Part shown: piece by piece, positions 40,202 through 50,302 of the stretch
Position numbering within the stretch: position 1 is the first letter of the stretch
How the letters are laid out: each line of letters opens with the position of its first letter
Assembly (NCBI RefSeq): GCF_014851565.1
Contig: NZ_JACVAA010000005.1
Span: 248,001-312,000 of the forward strand
Origin: Pseudomonas sp. PDM15
Lineage (GTDB): Bacteria; Pseudomonadota; Gammaproteobacteria; Pseudomonadales; Pseudomonadaceae
Direction: 5' to 3'
DNA: 64,000 bases
Translations under genes and position numbers: made by a program
The notes under the pieces: model-generated
The model's input: the letters and a program-made list of their open reading frames with translations, nothing else
Told to the model about the DNA's origin: nothing
Database searches by the model: none

Positions 40202-40383
40202 GTGGCGGCAGCGGGCCGCGTGAGGCCCGCTTGTCCGGCACTTGACCGCCATTCATGTGCCAGCGCGCGACACATCGGGTAGAATGCGCGCCTTCCTTAG
40301 AACCTGTTGATGATCGCTGCGCCTCGCGCCATGCGTCGTTTACAGACTCTTACTACCGCCCGCTGATTGATCAGGTGACCACC

Positions 40384-41634
40384 ATGTTCAGCCGTGATTT
40401 GACCATTGCCCGCTACGATGCAGAACTCTTTGCCGCCATGGAGCAGGAAGCCCAGCGCCAGGAGCATCACATCGAACTGATCGCCTCCGAGAACTACACC
40501 AGCCCGGCGGTAATGGAAGCCCAGGGCAGCGTGCTGACCAACAAGTACGCCGAAGGCTACCCGGGCAAGCGCTACTACGGTGGTTGCGAGTACGTCGACG
40601 TGGTCGAGCAGCTGGCCATCGACCGCGCCAAGGAATTGTTCGGCGCCGACTACGCCAACGTCCAGCCGCATGCCGGCTCCCAGGCCAACGCCGCCGTCTA
40701 CCTGGCCCTGCTGTCGGCCGGTGACACCATCCTCGGCATGAGCCTGGCCCACGGCGGCCACCTGACCCACGGCGCCTCCGTTTCCTCCTCCGGCAAGCTG
40801 TACAACGCTGTGCAGTACGGCATCACCGACGCCGGCCTGATCGACTACGACGAAGTCGAGCGCCTGGCCATCGAGCACAAGCCGAAGATGATCGTTGCCG
40901 GCTTCTCTGCCTATTCCCAGGTGCTGGACTTCGCCCGCTTCCGCGCCATCGCCGACAAGGTCGGTGCCTACCTGTTCGTCGACATGGCCCACGTGGCCGG
41001 TCTGGTCGCCGCCGGCGTGTACCCGAATCCGGTACCCTTCGCCGACGTGGTCACCACCACCACCCACAAGACCCTGCGCGGCCCGCGCGGCGGCCTGATC
41101 CTCGCTCGCAAGAACGAAGAGATCGAGAAGAAGCTCAACTCCGCCGTCTTCCCGGGCGCCCAGGGTGGCCCGCTGGAGCACGTGATCGCCGCCAAGGCCA
41201 TCTGCTTCAAGGAAGCCCTGCAGCCCGAGTTCAAGGCCTACCAGCAGCAAGTGGTGAAGAACGCCCAGGCCATGGCCAGCGTGTTCATCGAGCGCGGTTT
41301 CGATGTGGTCTCCGGCGGCACCCAGAACCACCTGTTCCTGCTGTCCCTGATCAAGCAGGACATCACCGGTAAGGACGCCGACGCCGCCCTGGGTCGTGCC
41401 TTCATCACCGTGAACAAGAACAGCGTGCCGAATGACCCGCGTTCGCCCTTCGTCACCTCCGGCCTGCGCATCGGTACCCCGGCCGTCACCACCCGCGGCT
41501 TCAAGGAAGCCGAGTGCAAGGAACTGGCCGGCTGGATCTGCGACATCCTGCAGAACATGGGCGACGAGTCCGTGGTCGACGCGGTACGCGAGAAGGTCAA
41601 GGCCGTCTGCGCCAAGCTGCCGGTATACGGATAA
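40384..41634 (+). CDS. glyA: Serine hydroxymethyltransferase
   Basis: A 416-residue PLP enzyme interconverting serine and glycine with tetrahydrofolate. Motifs: [28 protein letters not shown], and [14 protein letters not shown] with the PLP Lys. Start [16 protein letters not shown]; the open frame of 43 codons upstream is leader. A TAGAAT (-10-like) lies at about 40280. Followed by a strong terminator. Confidence 0.98.
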   Translation: MFSRDLTIARYDAELFAAMEQEAQRQEHHIELIASENYTSPAVMEAQGSVLTNKYAEGYPGKRYYGGCEYVDVVEQLAIDRAKELFGADYANVQPHAGSQANAAVYLALLSAGDTILGMSLAHGGHLTHGASVSSSGKLYNAVQYGITDAGLIDYDEVERLAIEHKPKMIVAGFSAYSQVLDFARFRAIADKVGAYLFVDMAHVAGLVAAGVYPNPVPFADVVTTTTHKTLRGPRGGLILARKNEEIEKKLNSAVFPGAQGGPLEHVIAAKAICFKEALQPEFKAYQQQVVKNAQAMASVFIERGFDVVSGGTQNHLFLLSLIKQDITGKDADAALGRAFITVNKNSVPNDPRSPFVTSGLRIGTPAVTTRGFKEAECKELAGWICDILQNMGDESVVDAVREKVKAVCAKLPVYG

Positions 41635-41658
41635 CTGGCGTCAAAGTCGTGACAAGGA

Positions 41659-41682
41659 GCCCGGCAATTGCCGGGCTTTTTT
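41659..41682 (+). terminator. Terminator of glyA
   Basis: GCCCGGC (41659-41665), AATT loop, GCCGGGC (41670-41676), then T6. Confidence 0.95.
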
Positions 41683-41888
41683 GTGCCCGTGCCGTTTTCC
41701 TGACAAGCCGGTTAGGAAGAATAAATAAGCATATCTATCAAAACGTTGGATCGGTAAATCGACACAACCAAGCTTTCTGGCCAATTCTCTGACGGAAGGT
41801 CGTCGCCAGGCTGTGGGAAAGGCCTTAAACCATGTTCCTTCAATCCGAACCGTTATTACAAAGCGGCGGACAACCGGGGGACTGAACC

Positions 41889-44800
41889 ATGGTTTTCGAC
41901 GTGAGGGATTACGGGGCACTGGGTGATGGTTTAACCGATGACAGCGCGGCAATCCAGGCTGCTATCGATGCCGCTTTCACCGCTGGAGGCGGTGTGGTCT
42001 ATCTGCCGGAAGGGGTCTACCGGGTCAGCGGCGACGGCGCGGGGTCCGGCAACTGCCTGACCATGCACAGCCAGGTCGACCTGATCGGCGATGGCATGGG
42101 CAGCACCGTGATCAAATTGGTGGACGGCTCCGCCGTGCCCATCATGGGCATGATTGGCTCACCCGCCGGCGAAGTGCTGCAGGGCGTCGGCATCAGCGAC
42201 CTGAGCCTGGACGGCAACCGCGACCACAGCAGCGGCGAAGTCAACGGCTGGCACCTCGCCGCCAACCCGGCGGGCGTCAGCAGCAACATGAGCCTGGAGC
42301 GGGTGGAAGTCCGCGACGTTTCGGGAAGCGGCTTTCGCATCGACGGCCAGACCAGCAACCTGCTGATAAAGGAGAGCGTGGCCCAGGGCAATGGCCTGGA
42401 TGGCTTCGCCAGCACCGACGCGGACCACAGCCGCTTCACCGACAATCAGGCCTATGGCAACGAGGGCAATGGCTTTGCCCTCGACACCAGCCATTCGGCC
42501 CTGACCTTCACCAACAACGATGCCTTCGCCAATGGCGGCAACGGTGTGCTGGTCGAGGGCGACCTGGCCACGCTACCGAACTCCCCCCTGCTCATTCTTG
42601 GCGGCGAGCTGCACGACAACGGGCAGGCCGGCATTGCCCTGCAGCAAACCAGCGAGGTGCGCCTGGAAGGCGCGCTGATTGCCGGCAACGACGGTCCGGG
42701 CATCCTCCTCTCTGGCGCCAGCTACAGCCAGATCATCGCCAACCAGCTGCAGGGCAACGCCCAGGCGAGCCCCGGGCCGGAAATCCTGATCCAGGCCGAT
42801 GACAGCGACGGCACTGCGGTTGTCTCCAGCGACAACCTCATCGAACAGAACCTGATCAGCGGCGGCCCCGGCTCCACCTACGGCGTGTTGGAGGCAGACG
42901 ATGGCAGCCACGCCACCGGCGTCTACGCCAACCAGATCGAAGCGATGCTCAGCGGCCAGGCCCTGCTGCATGCGGCAGACAGCCGGCTGTCCAGCGATCC
43001 CAGCAACCAGCTGCTGGCTCAGGTCGTGGGCAGCGAGGACAAGGACAGACTGATCGGCGGCGAAGCCGACGAGCGCCTGCTCGGCCTGGGCGGCGACGAC
43101 TCGCTGGCCGGCGGCGCAGGCGACGATGTACTGGTCGGCGGCAGCGGACGCGACACGCTCACCGGTGGCAGCGGCGCGGACATCTTCCGCTACGATGCAC
43201 CGACGGACAGCTACCGCACCGGCAGCGGCGCGTTCAGTGACCACATCATCGATTTCGATGCCGCCGTGGATCGCATCGACCTCTCCGAACTGGGCTTCAG
43301 CGCGCTCGGCAACGGCCTCAACGGCACCCTGCGCCTGAGCTACAGCAGTGCCAGCGACCGCACCTACATGAGCTCGCTGGAAGGCGGCGCCGACGGCCGC
43401 CATTTCGAGCTGGCCATCCAGGGCAACCATCTGAGCACCCTCAGTTCCGCCAACATCCTGTTCAATGGCAACGTGGCCACCAACGCGGCGCCGGTTCTCC
43501 ACCAGGCCGTGGCGGACCAGGCCATCAGCGAAAACCAGGTGTTCAGCTTCGGCCTCTCACCCACCAGCTTCTCCGATCCCGACGGCGACACGCTGAGCTA
43601 CCAGGCCACCCTAGGCAACGGCACGGCCCTGCCGTCCTGGCTGACATTCAACGCCGCCACCCTGACGTTCAATGGCCTGTCCGGGCTCGGCAACGCCGGC
43701 CTCTACGAGATCAGGGTGAGCGCCAGCGATGGCCGCGGCGGCAGCCTCGCCGACACCTTCCAGTTGCTGGTCAACGAGGCGCCAGCAGGCGCTCCGACCC
43801 TGCACGGCAGCACAGGCAACGACCGGCTGATCGGCACCGCCGCCAATGAAACCCTGCTCGGCCTGGACGGCGCCGATACCCTGGTGGGCGGCACGGGGCA
43901 CGACACGCTGGTCGGTGGGCTGGGGCGCGACACCCTGACCGGCGGCGAGGGTGTGGACACCTTCCGCTTCGACACGCTGCACGACAGCTACCGCAACGGC
44001 AGCCCGAGCAACGACCTGATCACCGACTTCGACCCCACCACCGACCGCATCGACCTCAGCGCCCTCGGCTTCAGCAGCCTGGGCAACGGGCTCAACGGCA
44101 CCCTGGCGCTCAGCTACAGCGCCGCCAGCGACCGCACCTACCTGCGCTCGCTGGAAACCGACGCCAACGGCGACCGTTTCGAGCTGGCCCTCAACGGCAA
44201 CCACCTCGATACCCTCAACGGCAGCAACCTGTTCCTGGTTACCCCACCACCGCCAGCGCCGGATACCACGCCTGGGGAGCCGCAGACACCGGTCGGCACT
44301 CCCGGCGATGACGTTCTGACCGGCACCGATGCCAGCGAGGTGCTCCTCGGCCATGCCGGTGCGGACAAGATCATTGGCGGCGGCGGCGCCGACCTGATCG
44401 ATGGCGGTGCCGGCAAGGATGTCCTCAGCGGTGGCGAGGGCGCCGATATCTTCCGCTTCACCGAGCTGCTCGACAGCTTCCGCAACTACGGCCCCGCGGA
44501 CATCGGCGCTGCCGACACCATCACCGACTTCACGGTGGGCGTGGACAAGATCGACCTGTCCGCCCTGGGCATCACCGGGTTGGGCAACGGCTACGGCAAC
44601 AGCATCTACCTTACGCTCAACGACACCGGCACCAAGACCTCGATCAAGTCCCGCGAGCCAGACGCCGACGGCAACACCTTCGAACTCGCCCTCAACGGCA
44701 ACCACATCGGCACCCTCAGCGAAGCCGACTTCATCTTTGCCGATCCCACCCCGCAGACCACCCTGTTCATTCCCACCCTGGGCCAGTCCAACTCCCGTGC

Positions 44801-46730
44801 GCTGCGCATGCAGGGCGAGGACGATGACTCTGGCATCACCGAGATGATCAAGCAGCTGGAGCTCTACACCGACTTTGACCGGGTGGAGAGCCTGTTCTCC
44901 GACGCGGAGGGAGAGCCGATCGACATTGCGGTCGGCGGCAGTACGGTCACCGGGCGCTCGACGGCCAGCGAGGCGGAACGGGCCAAGTCGTGGTGGTACA
45001 GCGACACCGATGCGCCCGGGCAGGCGCTGCTGAATGCCGTGGCCAACCTCAGCAACCAGCTGGCATCGCTGCAGGCCTTGGGCCCGGTCACCTTCGCCAT
45101 GGTCTGGGGCCAGGGTGAAGACGATGCCATGACCTACGCCGACGCCACGGACAAGGCCGCGGCAATCGAACTGTACAAGGCCAATACGCTGAAAGTCTTC
45201 GACTACCTCAAGGCCCAGCTGGGAACCCCGGACGCGGTGTTCTACGTGATGCTCACCGGTGACTACCAGCAACAGGGCGCCGACCTGCGCGGCTTTACCC
45301 CCGAGGAAATCGCCAGGGTGGTCGAGGGTACCCAGGCCATCCGCCAGGCACAGATGGAAATGGCTGCCGAGCGCAGCGACATCAAGATCGCCGTCGACTA
45401 CACCGACCTGCCGATGCGCTACGAAGTGGACCCGCTGAACTACTACTACGACGTCTGGCACATGCACGACGACGCCAGCGAAATCATCGGGCAACGCCTG
45501 GCCGACTTCATCGCCAACGACCTGGGCTTCACGAGCGACCCCGACGACAACAACGACCCCGACGCGATCCGCATGTACCCGTCCCACAACCTCATCGGCG
45601 ACGCAACAGACGACGTGCTGATAGGCAGCCCCTATGCCGACACGCTCGACGGCGGCAAGGGCGCCGACTACATGGAAGGCTATGACGGCAGCGACATATA
45701 CGTGGTCGACAACCCCGGCGACGCCGTGATCGAGAACGGCACGGGCGCCGAGGATTGCGACACCGTCGTGTCGTCCATCGACTGGGCGCTCGGCGCCAAC
45801 CTGGAGAACCTGATGCTGACCGGTCAGGCACTCAACGGCACCGGCAACAGCCTCGCCAACATCATCAGCGGCACCGACGCGAACAACGTGCTCGACGGCG
45901 GCGCTGGGGTGGACGTTCTCCTCGGCGGCAAGGGCTCGGACACCTACTACGTCGACGATGCGGCCGATCGGGTCATGGAGGGCAGCAACGCCGGTTTCGA
46001 CCGGGTGTTCAGCAGCGCCTCCACCTACACCCTGTCGTACAACCTCGAGGAGCTCTATCTTATGGCGCCGGGCAACTCCAATGGCACCGGCAATGCCCAG
46101 GACAACACCCTCTACGCCAGCAGCGGCGACAACGTGATCAACGGCGCCGGCGGCAACGACACGCTGTCCTACGCCTTCGCCGAAGCCGGCGTGACGGTCA
46201 GGCTGACCACCTCCGCGGCACAGAACACCGGCGGCTCTGGCTTCGACTCGCTACGCAGCCTGGAGAACCTGATCGGCAGTGACTATGCCGACAACCTGAC
46301 CGGCGATGCCAACGACAACATCCTGCGCGGCGGGGCGGGTAACGATGTGCTCAACGGCGGGGACGGCAATGACGTGCTCCACGGCGGCAGCGGGGCCGAC
46401 GGCCTGAATGGCGGCGCCGGGGCGGATCGCTACGTGTTTACCTCACTGAGCGATCTCGGCCTGGGCGACCTGGCAGACCTGATCAGCGGCTTCAATGGCG
46501 GCGAGGGGGATCGCATCGACTTCTCGGCACTGGACGCCAACCCGCTGACCGCTGCGCGGGAGGCCTTCGAGTTCATCGGCAACCAGGACTTCAGTGCTAC
46601 GGATGCCACCGGCCAGCTGCGCTTCGCCGACGGCGCGCTGTACGGCAGCATCAATGCAGACAGCGCGGCGGAGTTCACCATCCGGCTGCTCGGGGTAACG
46701 GAGTTCTCGCAGAACGACCTGCTCGGCTGA
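41889..46730 (+). CDS. Secreted modular RTX protein: AlgE-like epimerase fold (active site replaced) plus SGNH esterase
   Basis: A 1613-residue protein without Sec signal, resembling P. syringae PsmE (epimerase plus acetylhydrolase). Residues 1-378 are an AlgE-type parallel beta-helix (DVRDYGALGDGLTDDSAAIQ). RTX R-modules lie at about 385-535, 640-785 and 800-955; a cadherin-like domain at about 537-637; an SGNH/sialate-esterase-like domain at about 958-1225 with GQSN (965-968) and DVWH (1188-1191); RTX repeats run to the end, where a type I secretion signal is expected. The AlgE motif YGFDPHEQ is SGFRIDGQ here (147-154), and the fourth catalytic Asp is Thr176. The esterase looks intact. No type I exporter genes are adjacent. 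Confidence 0.88.
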   Translation: MVFDVRDYGALGDGLTDDSAAIQAAIDAAFTAGGGVVYLPEGVYRVSGDGAGSGNCLTMHSQVDLIGDGMGSTVIKLVDGSAVPIMGMIGSPAGEVLQGVGISDLSLDGNRDHSSGEVNGWHLAANPAGVSSNMSLERVEVRDVSGSGFRIDGQTSNLLIKESVAQGNGLDGFASTDADHSRFTDNQAYGNEGNGFALDTSHSALTFTNNDAFANGGNGVLVEGDLATLPNSPLLILGGELHDNGQAGIALQQTSEVRLEGALIAGNDGPGILLSGASYSQIIANQLQGNAQASPGPEILIQADDSDGTAVVSSDNLIEQNLISGGPGSTYGVLEADDGSHATGVYANQIEAMLSGQALLHAADSRLSSDPSNQLLAQVVGSEDKDRLIGGEADERLLGLGGDDSLAGGAGDDVLVGGSGRDTLTGGSGADIFRYDAPTDSYRTGSGAFSDHIIDFDAAVDRIDLSELGFSALGNGLNGTLRLSYSSASDRTYMSSLEGGADGRHFELAIQGNHLSTLSSANILFNGNVATNAAPVLHQAVADQAISENQVFSFGLSPTSFSDPDGDTLSYQATLGNGTALPSWLTFNAATLTFNGLSGLGNAGLYEIRVSASDGRGGSLADTFQLLVNEAPAGAPTLHGSTGNDRLIGTAANETLLGLDGADTLVGGTGHDTLVGGLGRDTLTGGEGVDTFRFDTLHDSYRNGSPSNDLITDFDPTTDRIDLSALGFSSLGNGLNGTLALSYSAASDRTYLRSLETDANGDRFELALNGNHLDTLNGSNLFLVTPPPPAPDTTPGEPQTPVGTPGDDVLTGTDASEVLLGHAGADKIIGGGGADLIDGGAGKDVLSGGEGADIFRFTELLDSFRNYGPADIGAADTITDFTVGVDKIDLSALGITGLGNGYGNSIYLTLNDTGTKTSIKSREPDADGNTFELALNGNHIGTLSEADFIFADPTPQTTLFIPTLGQSNSRALRMQGEDDDSGITEMIKQLELYTDFDRVESLFSDAEGEPIDIAVGGSTVTGRSTASEAERAKSWWYSDTDAPGQALLNAVANLSNQLASLQALGPVTFAMVWGQGEDDAMTYADATDKAAAIELYKANTLKVFDYLKAQLGTPDAVFYVMLTGDYQQQGADLRGFTPEEIARVVEGTQAIRQAQMEMAAERSDIKIAVDYTDLPMRYEVDPLNYYYDVWHMHDDASEIIGQRLADFIANDLGFTSDPDDNNDPDAIRMYPSHNLIGDATDDVLIGSPYADTLDGGKGADYMEGYDGSDIYVVDNPGDAVIENGTGAEDCDTVVSSIDWALGANLENLMLTGQALNGTGNSLANIISGTDANNVLDGGAGVDVLLGGKGSDTYYVDDAADRVMEGSNAGFDRVFSSASTYTLSYNLEELYLMAPGNSNGTGNAQDNTLYASSGDNVINGAGGNDTLSYAFAEAGVTVRLTTSAAQNTGGSGFDSLRSLENLIGSDYADNLTGDANDNILRGGAGNDVLNGGDGNDVLHGGSGADGLNGGAGADRYVFTSLSDLGLGDLADLISGFNGGEGDRIDFSALDANPLTAAREAFEFIGNQDFSATDATGQLRFADGALYGSINADSAAEFTIRLLGVTEFSQNDLLG

Positions 46731-46807
46731 GCGGCCCAGGCCACCGGCAACTTATGGCGACCGGGGCGGTGGCGGGCACGCGGTATCGCTCCACCGTCGG
46801 CTCCGCT

Positions 46808-46833
46808 GGTGGATGTACAAGGCGACATCCACC
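46808..46833. repeat. REP-like palindrome
   Basis: GGTGGATGT (46808-46816) and ACATCCACC (46825-46833) pair perfectly, followed by CTACGAA. This looks like the dispersed palindromes with GGTGGATG/CATCCACC arms common in pseudomonads. Only one copy is in this window. It separates the RTX gene from the convergent CobW gene. Confidence 0.6.
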
Positions 46834-46851
46834 CTACGAAACCGATGCGCC

Positions 46852-47826
46852 CTAGGCCATCACCTCGGCAAAGCCCGCGCGGATCTGCTCTTCGGGCAGG
46901 TTATCGCCGATGAACAACAGCACGCTTTCGCGGACTTCACCCTCGGCCCAGGGCTCGTCCCAGTCGAAGCCGTACAGGCCCAGCACGCCCTGGAACACCA
47001 GGCGGCGTTCATCGCCGGCCACCGCCAGCACGCCCTTGTAGCGCAGCAGTGCGTTGCCGTGCTGCTCCAACAGGCGCTCCATGAAGGCGCTGAGCTTGTC
47101 GAGATCCAGCGCCCGTTCGCTCTTCAGCACCAGGGTGGCGATGCGGTCCGCCGTCTGGCCCGCCGGCACCAGGGGCCGCAGGGTCAGCGCCGGAGCGATA
47201 TCGGCGTTTAGATTGAAACCGCGGATGTCCAGCAGCTCGGCTAGGTCGATGCGGCCATGCTCGACCACGCGAATCGGCGCACGGCGATTGATCCGCTGCA
47301 GGCGTTGGCTCAATGCCTCGACCTGCTGCGCGTCGGCCAGGTCGGTCTTGCTCAGCAGGATGCGGTCGGCAAAACCGACTTGGGCCTGGGCGATGGTTTC
47401 CTGCAGGTGGCGCTCGGCGTTCACCGCGTCGACCAGGGTGACGATGCCGTCCAGCACATAGCGCTGGGCCAGCTCCTCGTCGGCGAAGAAGGTCTGCGCC
47501 ACCGGCGCCGGGTCGGCCAGGCCGGTGCACTCGATTACCAGGCGGTCGAAGGCCAGCTCGCCGGCGTCCAGCTTGTCCAGCAGCAGGTACAGGGCCTTCT
47601 CCAGCTCGACGTGGATCGAGCAGCACACGCAGCCGTTGGCCAGGGTCAGCAGCTCGACCGGCTTGCTGCCGAGCAGCTGGCCATCGATCGGCGTGTCGCT
47701 GAATTCGTTCTCGATCACCGCCAGCTTGAGGCCGTGCTCGGCCTGCAGCATATGGCGCAGCAGGGTGGTCTTGCCGGCACCGAGGAAGCCGGTGAGTACG
47801 GTGACGGGAATGGGTTCGGGATACAT
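46852..47826 (-). CDS. CobW/YjiA-family GTPase (G3E, COG0523)
   Basis: A 324-residue P-loop GTPase. Walker A VLTGFLGAGKTTLLRHML, the metal motif NGCVCCSIHVEL (CxCC), ENEFSDTPID and SKTDLAD. The C-terminal CobW_C domain ends in AEVMA. Such proteins insert or chaperone metals such as zinc. Start MYPEPIPVTVLTG follows GGAGAT; an ATG nine codons up is less likely. It lies downstream of cstA-ybdD behind an 11-bp hairpin, resembling the yjiY-yjiX-yjiA order of E. coli. Confidence 0.93.
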   Translation of the reverse strand: MYPEPIPVTVLTGFLGAGKTTLLRHMLQAEHGLKLAVIENEFSDTPIDGQLLGSKPVELLTLANGCVCCSIHVELEKALYLLLDKLDAGELAFDRLVIECTGLADPAPVAQTFFADEELAQRYVLDGIVTLVDAVNAERHLQETIAQAQVGFADRILLSKTDLADAQQVEALSQRLQRINRRAPIRVVEHGRIDLAELLDIRGFNLNADIAPALTLRPLVPAGQTADRIATLVLKSERALDLDKLSAFMERLLEQHGNALLRYKGVLAVAGDERRLVFQGVLGLYGFDWDEPWAEGEVRESVLLFIGDNLPEEQIRAGFAEVMA

Positions 47827-47843
47827 CGCGATCTCCAAAATGA

Positions 47844-47871
47844 CACGCGCCACGACTAGGCGTGGCGCGTG
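47844..47871 (-). other. 11-bp hairpin between ybdD and the CobW gene; attenuator-like
   Basis: CACGCGCCACG (47844-47854) and CGTGGCGCGTG (47861-47871) with a 6-base loop. In the leftward direction it is followed by TGTCATTTTGGAG, a T-rich stretch running into the ribosome site of the CobW gene, so it could partly end cstA-ybdD transcripts. Confidence 0.6.
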
Positions 47872-47889
47872 GAGGTACGGGGGAGTCTA

Positions 47890-48093
47890 TCAACAACAGC
47901 GAATAGGTCTGCCTTTGCCTCCGCCATAGCGAGCTTCCTGGCGTTCGCGGAAGAACGCCTCGTAGCTCATCACCGGCTTATCCGGATGCTTCTTGGCCAT
48001 ATGTTCCACGTAGTTGTCGTAGTCGGGCATGCCCACCAGCATGCGGGCGGCCTGCCCGAGGTACTTACCCATGCGACTCAGGTCATTGAACAT
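47890..48093 (-). CDS. YbdD/YjiX family small protein (DUF466)
   Basis: A 67-residue protein, [32 protein letters not shown], the YbdD/YjiX signature, ending in a basic, Cys-tipped tail (GRPIRCC). It starts one base after the cstA stop; the pair is conserved across proteobacteria and the small protein likely works with the transporter. Confidence 0.93.
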   Translation of the reverse strand: MFNDLSRMGKYLGQAARMLVGMPDYDNYVEHMAKKHPDKPVMSYEAFFRERQEARYGGGKGRPIRCC

Positions 48094-48094
48094 A

Positions 48095-50161
48095 TCAGGC
48101 GTCCGGAATCGGCTGGAACGGGGTTTCCTTGTCCGTGCGCTCTGGTTTGACCCAGGCGGCGCGGCCGACCTTGATCGCGTAGAACAGCACGCTGAGCACC
48201 ACGAACAGGAACAGCACGGTCAGCACCGAGTTGGTGTAGGCGTTGAAGATCACATGCTGCATCTGGCCGATGTCCTTGGCCGGGGCCAGGACCTGACCGG
48301 CGTCCAGCGCATCGCTGTACTTCTTGGCCAGGGCCAGGAAGCCGACGGCCGGGTTCGGGTCGAGCAGCTTGATCAGGCCGGCGGTGGTGGTGCAGATCAG
48401 CAGCCAGCAGGCCGGCACCAGGGTGACCCAGACGTAGCGCTGACGCTTCATCTTGATCAGCACCACGCTGCCGAGCATCAGGGCGATACCGGCGAGCATC
48501 TGGTTGGAGATGCCGAACAGCGGCCACAGGGTGTTGATGCCGCCCAGCGGATCGACCACGCCCTGATACAGCAGCCAGCCCCACATCGCCACGCAGCCGG
48601 CGGTGGCGATCACGTTGGCGCCCCAGGATTCGGTCTTCTTCAGGGCCGGCACGAAGTTGCCGAGCAGGTCCTGCAGCATGAAGCGACCCGCGCGCGTCCC
48701 TGCATCCACCGCCGTCAGAATGAACAGCGCCTCGAACAGAATGGCGAAGTGATACCAGAACGCCATGGTGTTCTCGCCCGGCAGAACGCTGTGGAGGATC
48801 TGCGCAATCCCCACGGCCAGGGTCGGCGCACCACCGGCACGGGCCAGGATGGTGTGCTCGCCGATGTCCTTGGCCACGGCTTCCAACGCGTCAGGCGTGA
48901 TGGCGAAGCCCCAGCTGCTGACGGTGGCAGCCACGGCGGCAGCATCGGAGCCGACCACGGCGGCCGGGCTGTTCATGGCGAAGTACACGCCCGGCTCGAT
49001 CACCGAGGCGGCGACCATGGCCATGATGGCGACGAACGACTCCATCAGCATGCCGCCGTAGCCGATGTAGCGGGCGTGCGACTCGTTGGCCAGCAGCTTG
49101 GGCGTGGTGCCGGAGCTGATCAGCGCATGGAAACCCGAGACGGCCCCACAAGCGATGGTGATAAACAGGAAGGGGAACAGAGTGCCCTTCCACACCGGGC
49201 CGGTGCCGTCGGTGAACTGGGTCAGTGCCGGCATCTTCAGCTCGGGCATGACCACCAGAATGCCGATGGCCAAGGCGATGATGGTGCCGATCTTGAGGAA
49301 GGTCGACAGGTAGTCACGCGGGGCGAGGATCAGCCACACCGGCAGCACGGCGGCGACGAAGCCATAGCCGATCAGCATCCAGGTGATCTGCACACCGGTG
49401 AAGGTGAAGGCCGGGCCCCAGGTCGGGTCCGCGGCTACTTGGCCGCCCGCCCAGATCGAGGCCAGCAGCAGGATCACGCCGATCACCGAGATCTCACCGA
49501 TGCGGCCCGGACGGATGTAGCGCATGTACACGCCCATGAACACCGCAATGGGGATGGTCGCCATTACCGTGAACATGCCCCATGGGCTTTCGGCCAGGGC
49601 CTTGACCACGATCAGCGAGAGCACCGCGAGGATGATGATCATGATCAGGAAGGCGCCGAACAGGGCGATGGTGCCCGGTATCTGGCCCATCTCCTCGCGC
49701 ACCAGCTCGCCCAGCGAGCGGCCGTTACGCCGTGTGGAGATGAACAGGACCATGAAGTCCTGCACCGCACCGGCCAGCACCACGCCGGCGATCAGCCACA
49801 GCGTGCCGGGCAGGTAACCCATCTGCGCGGCGAGCACCGGACCGACCAGCGGGCCGGCACCGGCGATGGCGGCGAAGTGGTGACCGAAGAGGATGTGCTT
49901 GTTGGTCGGCACATAGTCCAGACCATCATTGTTGAGCAGCGCCGGAGTGGCGCGAGTCGGGTCCAGCTGCATCACCTTGCTGGCGATGAACAGGCTGTAG
50001 TAGCGGTAGGCAACGAGATAGAGGGAGACGGCCGCCACCACTATCCACAACGCGTTGATGGCTTCGCCGCGGCGCAGCGCCACGACACCCAAGGCACAGG
50101 CACCTACCACTGCCAGCACTGCCCAGGGCAGGTGGCGCAGCAGGCTATTGTTATTGTTCAT
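48095..50161 (-). CDS. cstA: CstA-family peptide/pyruvate transporter (carbon starvation protein)
   Basis: A 688-residue membrane protein with about 16-18 hydrophobic segments. Family sequences: [24 protein letters not shown] split across the N-terminal third, [21 protein letters not shown], and [17 protein letters not shown]. Start [16 protein letters not shown] at 50161; 30 open codons upstream have no membrane character. CstA/BtsT/YjiY proteins import pyruvate or peptides during carbon limitation. Operon with ybdD. Confidence 0.95.
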   Translation of the reverse strand: MNNNNSLLRHLPWAVLAVVGACALGVVALRRGEAINALWIVVAAVSLYLVAYRYYSLFIASKVMQLDPTRATPALLNNDGLDYVPTNKHILFGHHFAAIAGAGPLVGPVLAAQMGYLPGTLWLIAGVVLAGAVQDFMVLFISTRRNGRSLGELVREEMGQIPGTIALFGAFLIMIIILAVLSLIVVKALAESPWGMFTVMATIPIAVFMGVYMRYIRPGRIGEISVIGVILLLASIWAGGQVAADPTWGPAFTFTGVQITWMLIGYGFVAAVLPVWLILAPRDYLSTFLKIGTIIALAIGILVVMPELKMPALTQFTDGTGPVWKGTLFPFLFITIACGAVSGFHALISSGTTPKLLANESHARYIGYGGMLMESFVAIMAMVAASVIEPGVYFAMNSPAAVVGSDAAAVAATVSSWGFAITPDALEAVAKDIGEHTILARAGGAPTLAVGIAQILHSVLPGENTMAFWYHFAILFEALFILTAVDAGTRAGRFMLQDLLGNFVPALKKTESWGANVIATAGCVAMWGWLLYQGVVDPLGGINTLWPLFGISNQMLAGIALMLGSVVLIKMKRQRYVWVTLVPACWLLICTTTAGLIKLLDPNPAVGFLALAKKYSDALDAGQVLAPAKDIGQMQHVIFNAYTNSVLTVLFLFVVLSVLFYAIKVGRAAWVKPERTDKETPFQPIPDA

Positions 50162-50302
50162 GATTACTCCTAACCAATGGACAGACAGGCTGCCGCTGAA
50201 GCTTAGACGCTGGATCGCACCTGCATTATTCGACCTTGGTCTAGTGCGCATCTCGGCGCCGACAACGGGGGTAAACTAGCGCCCTTTTCGGCGACCGCCA
50301 GG

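Noticed and set aside
43611..45587. 658-codon minus-strand frame inside the RTX gene
   Set aside because: Shadow of the repeat-rich RTX coding sequence; no independent start signal.
43051..46430. Short tandem DNA repeats in the RTX gene as a CRISPR-like array
   Set aside because: They encode GGxGxDxLx calcium-binding nonapeptides and lie inside an open frame; repeat units are not identical at DNA level.
46808..46833. Terminator of the RTX gene
   Set aside because: The palindrome lacks a T tract and resembles dispersed REP elements; termination is possible but unsupported.
48029..50173. 714-codon plus-strand frame, His/Gly/Asp-rich
   Set aside because: Antisense of cstA; composition is typical of a reversed membrane-protein gene.
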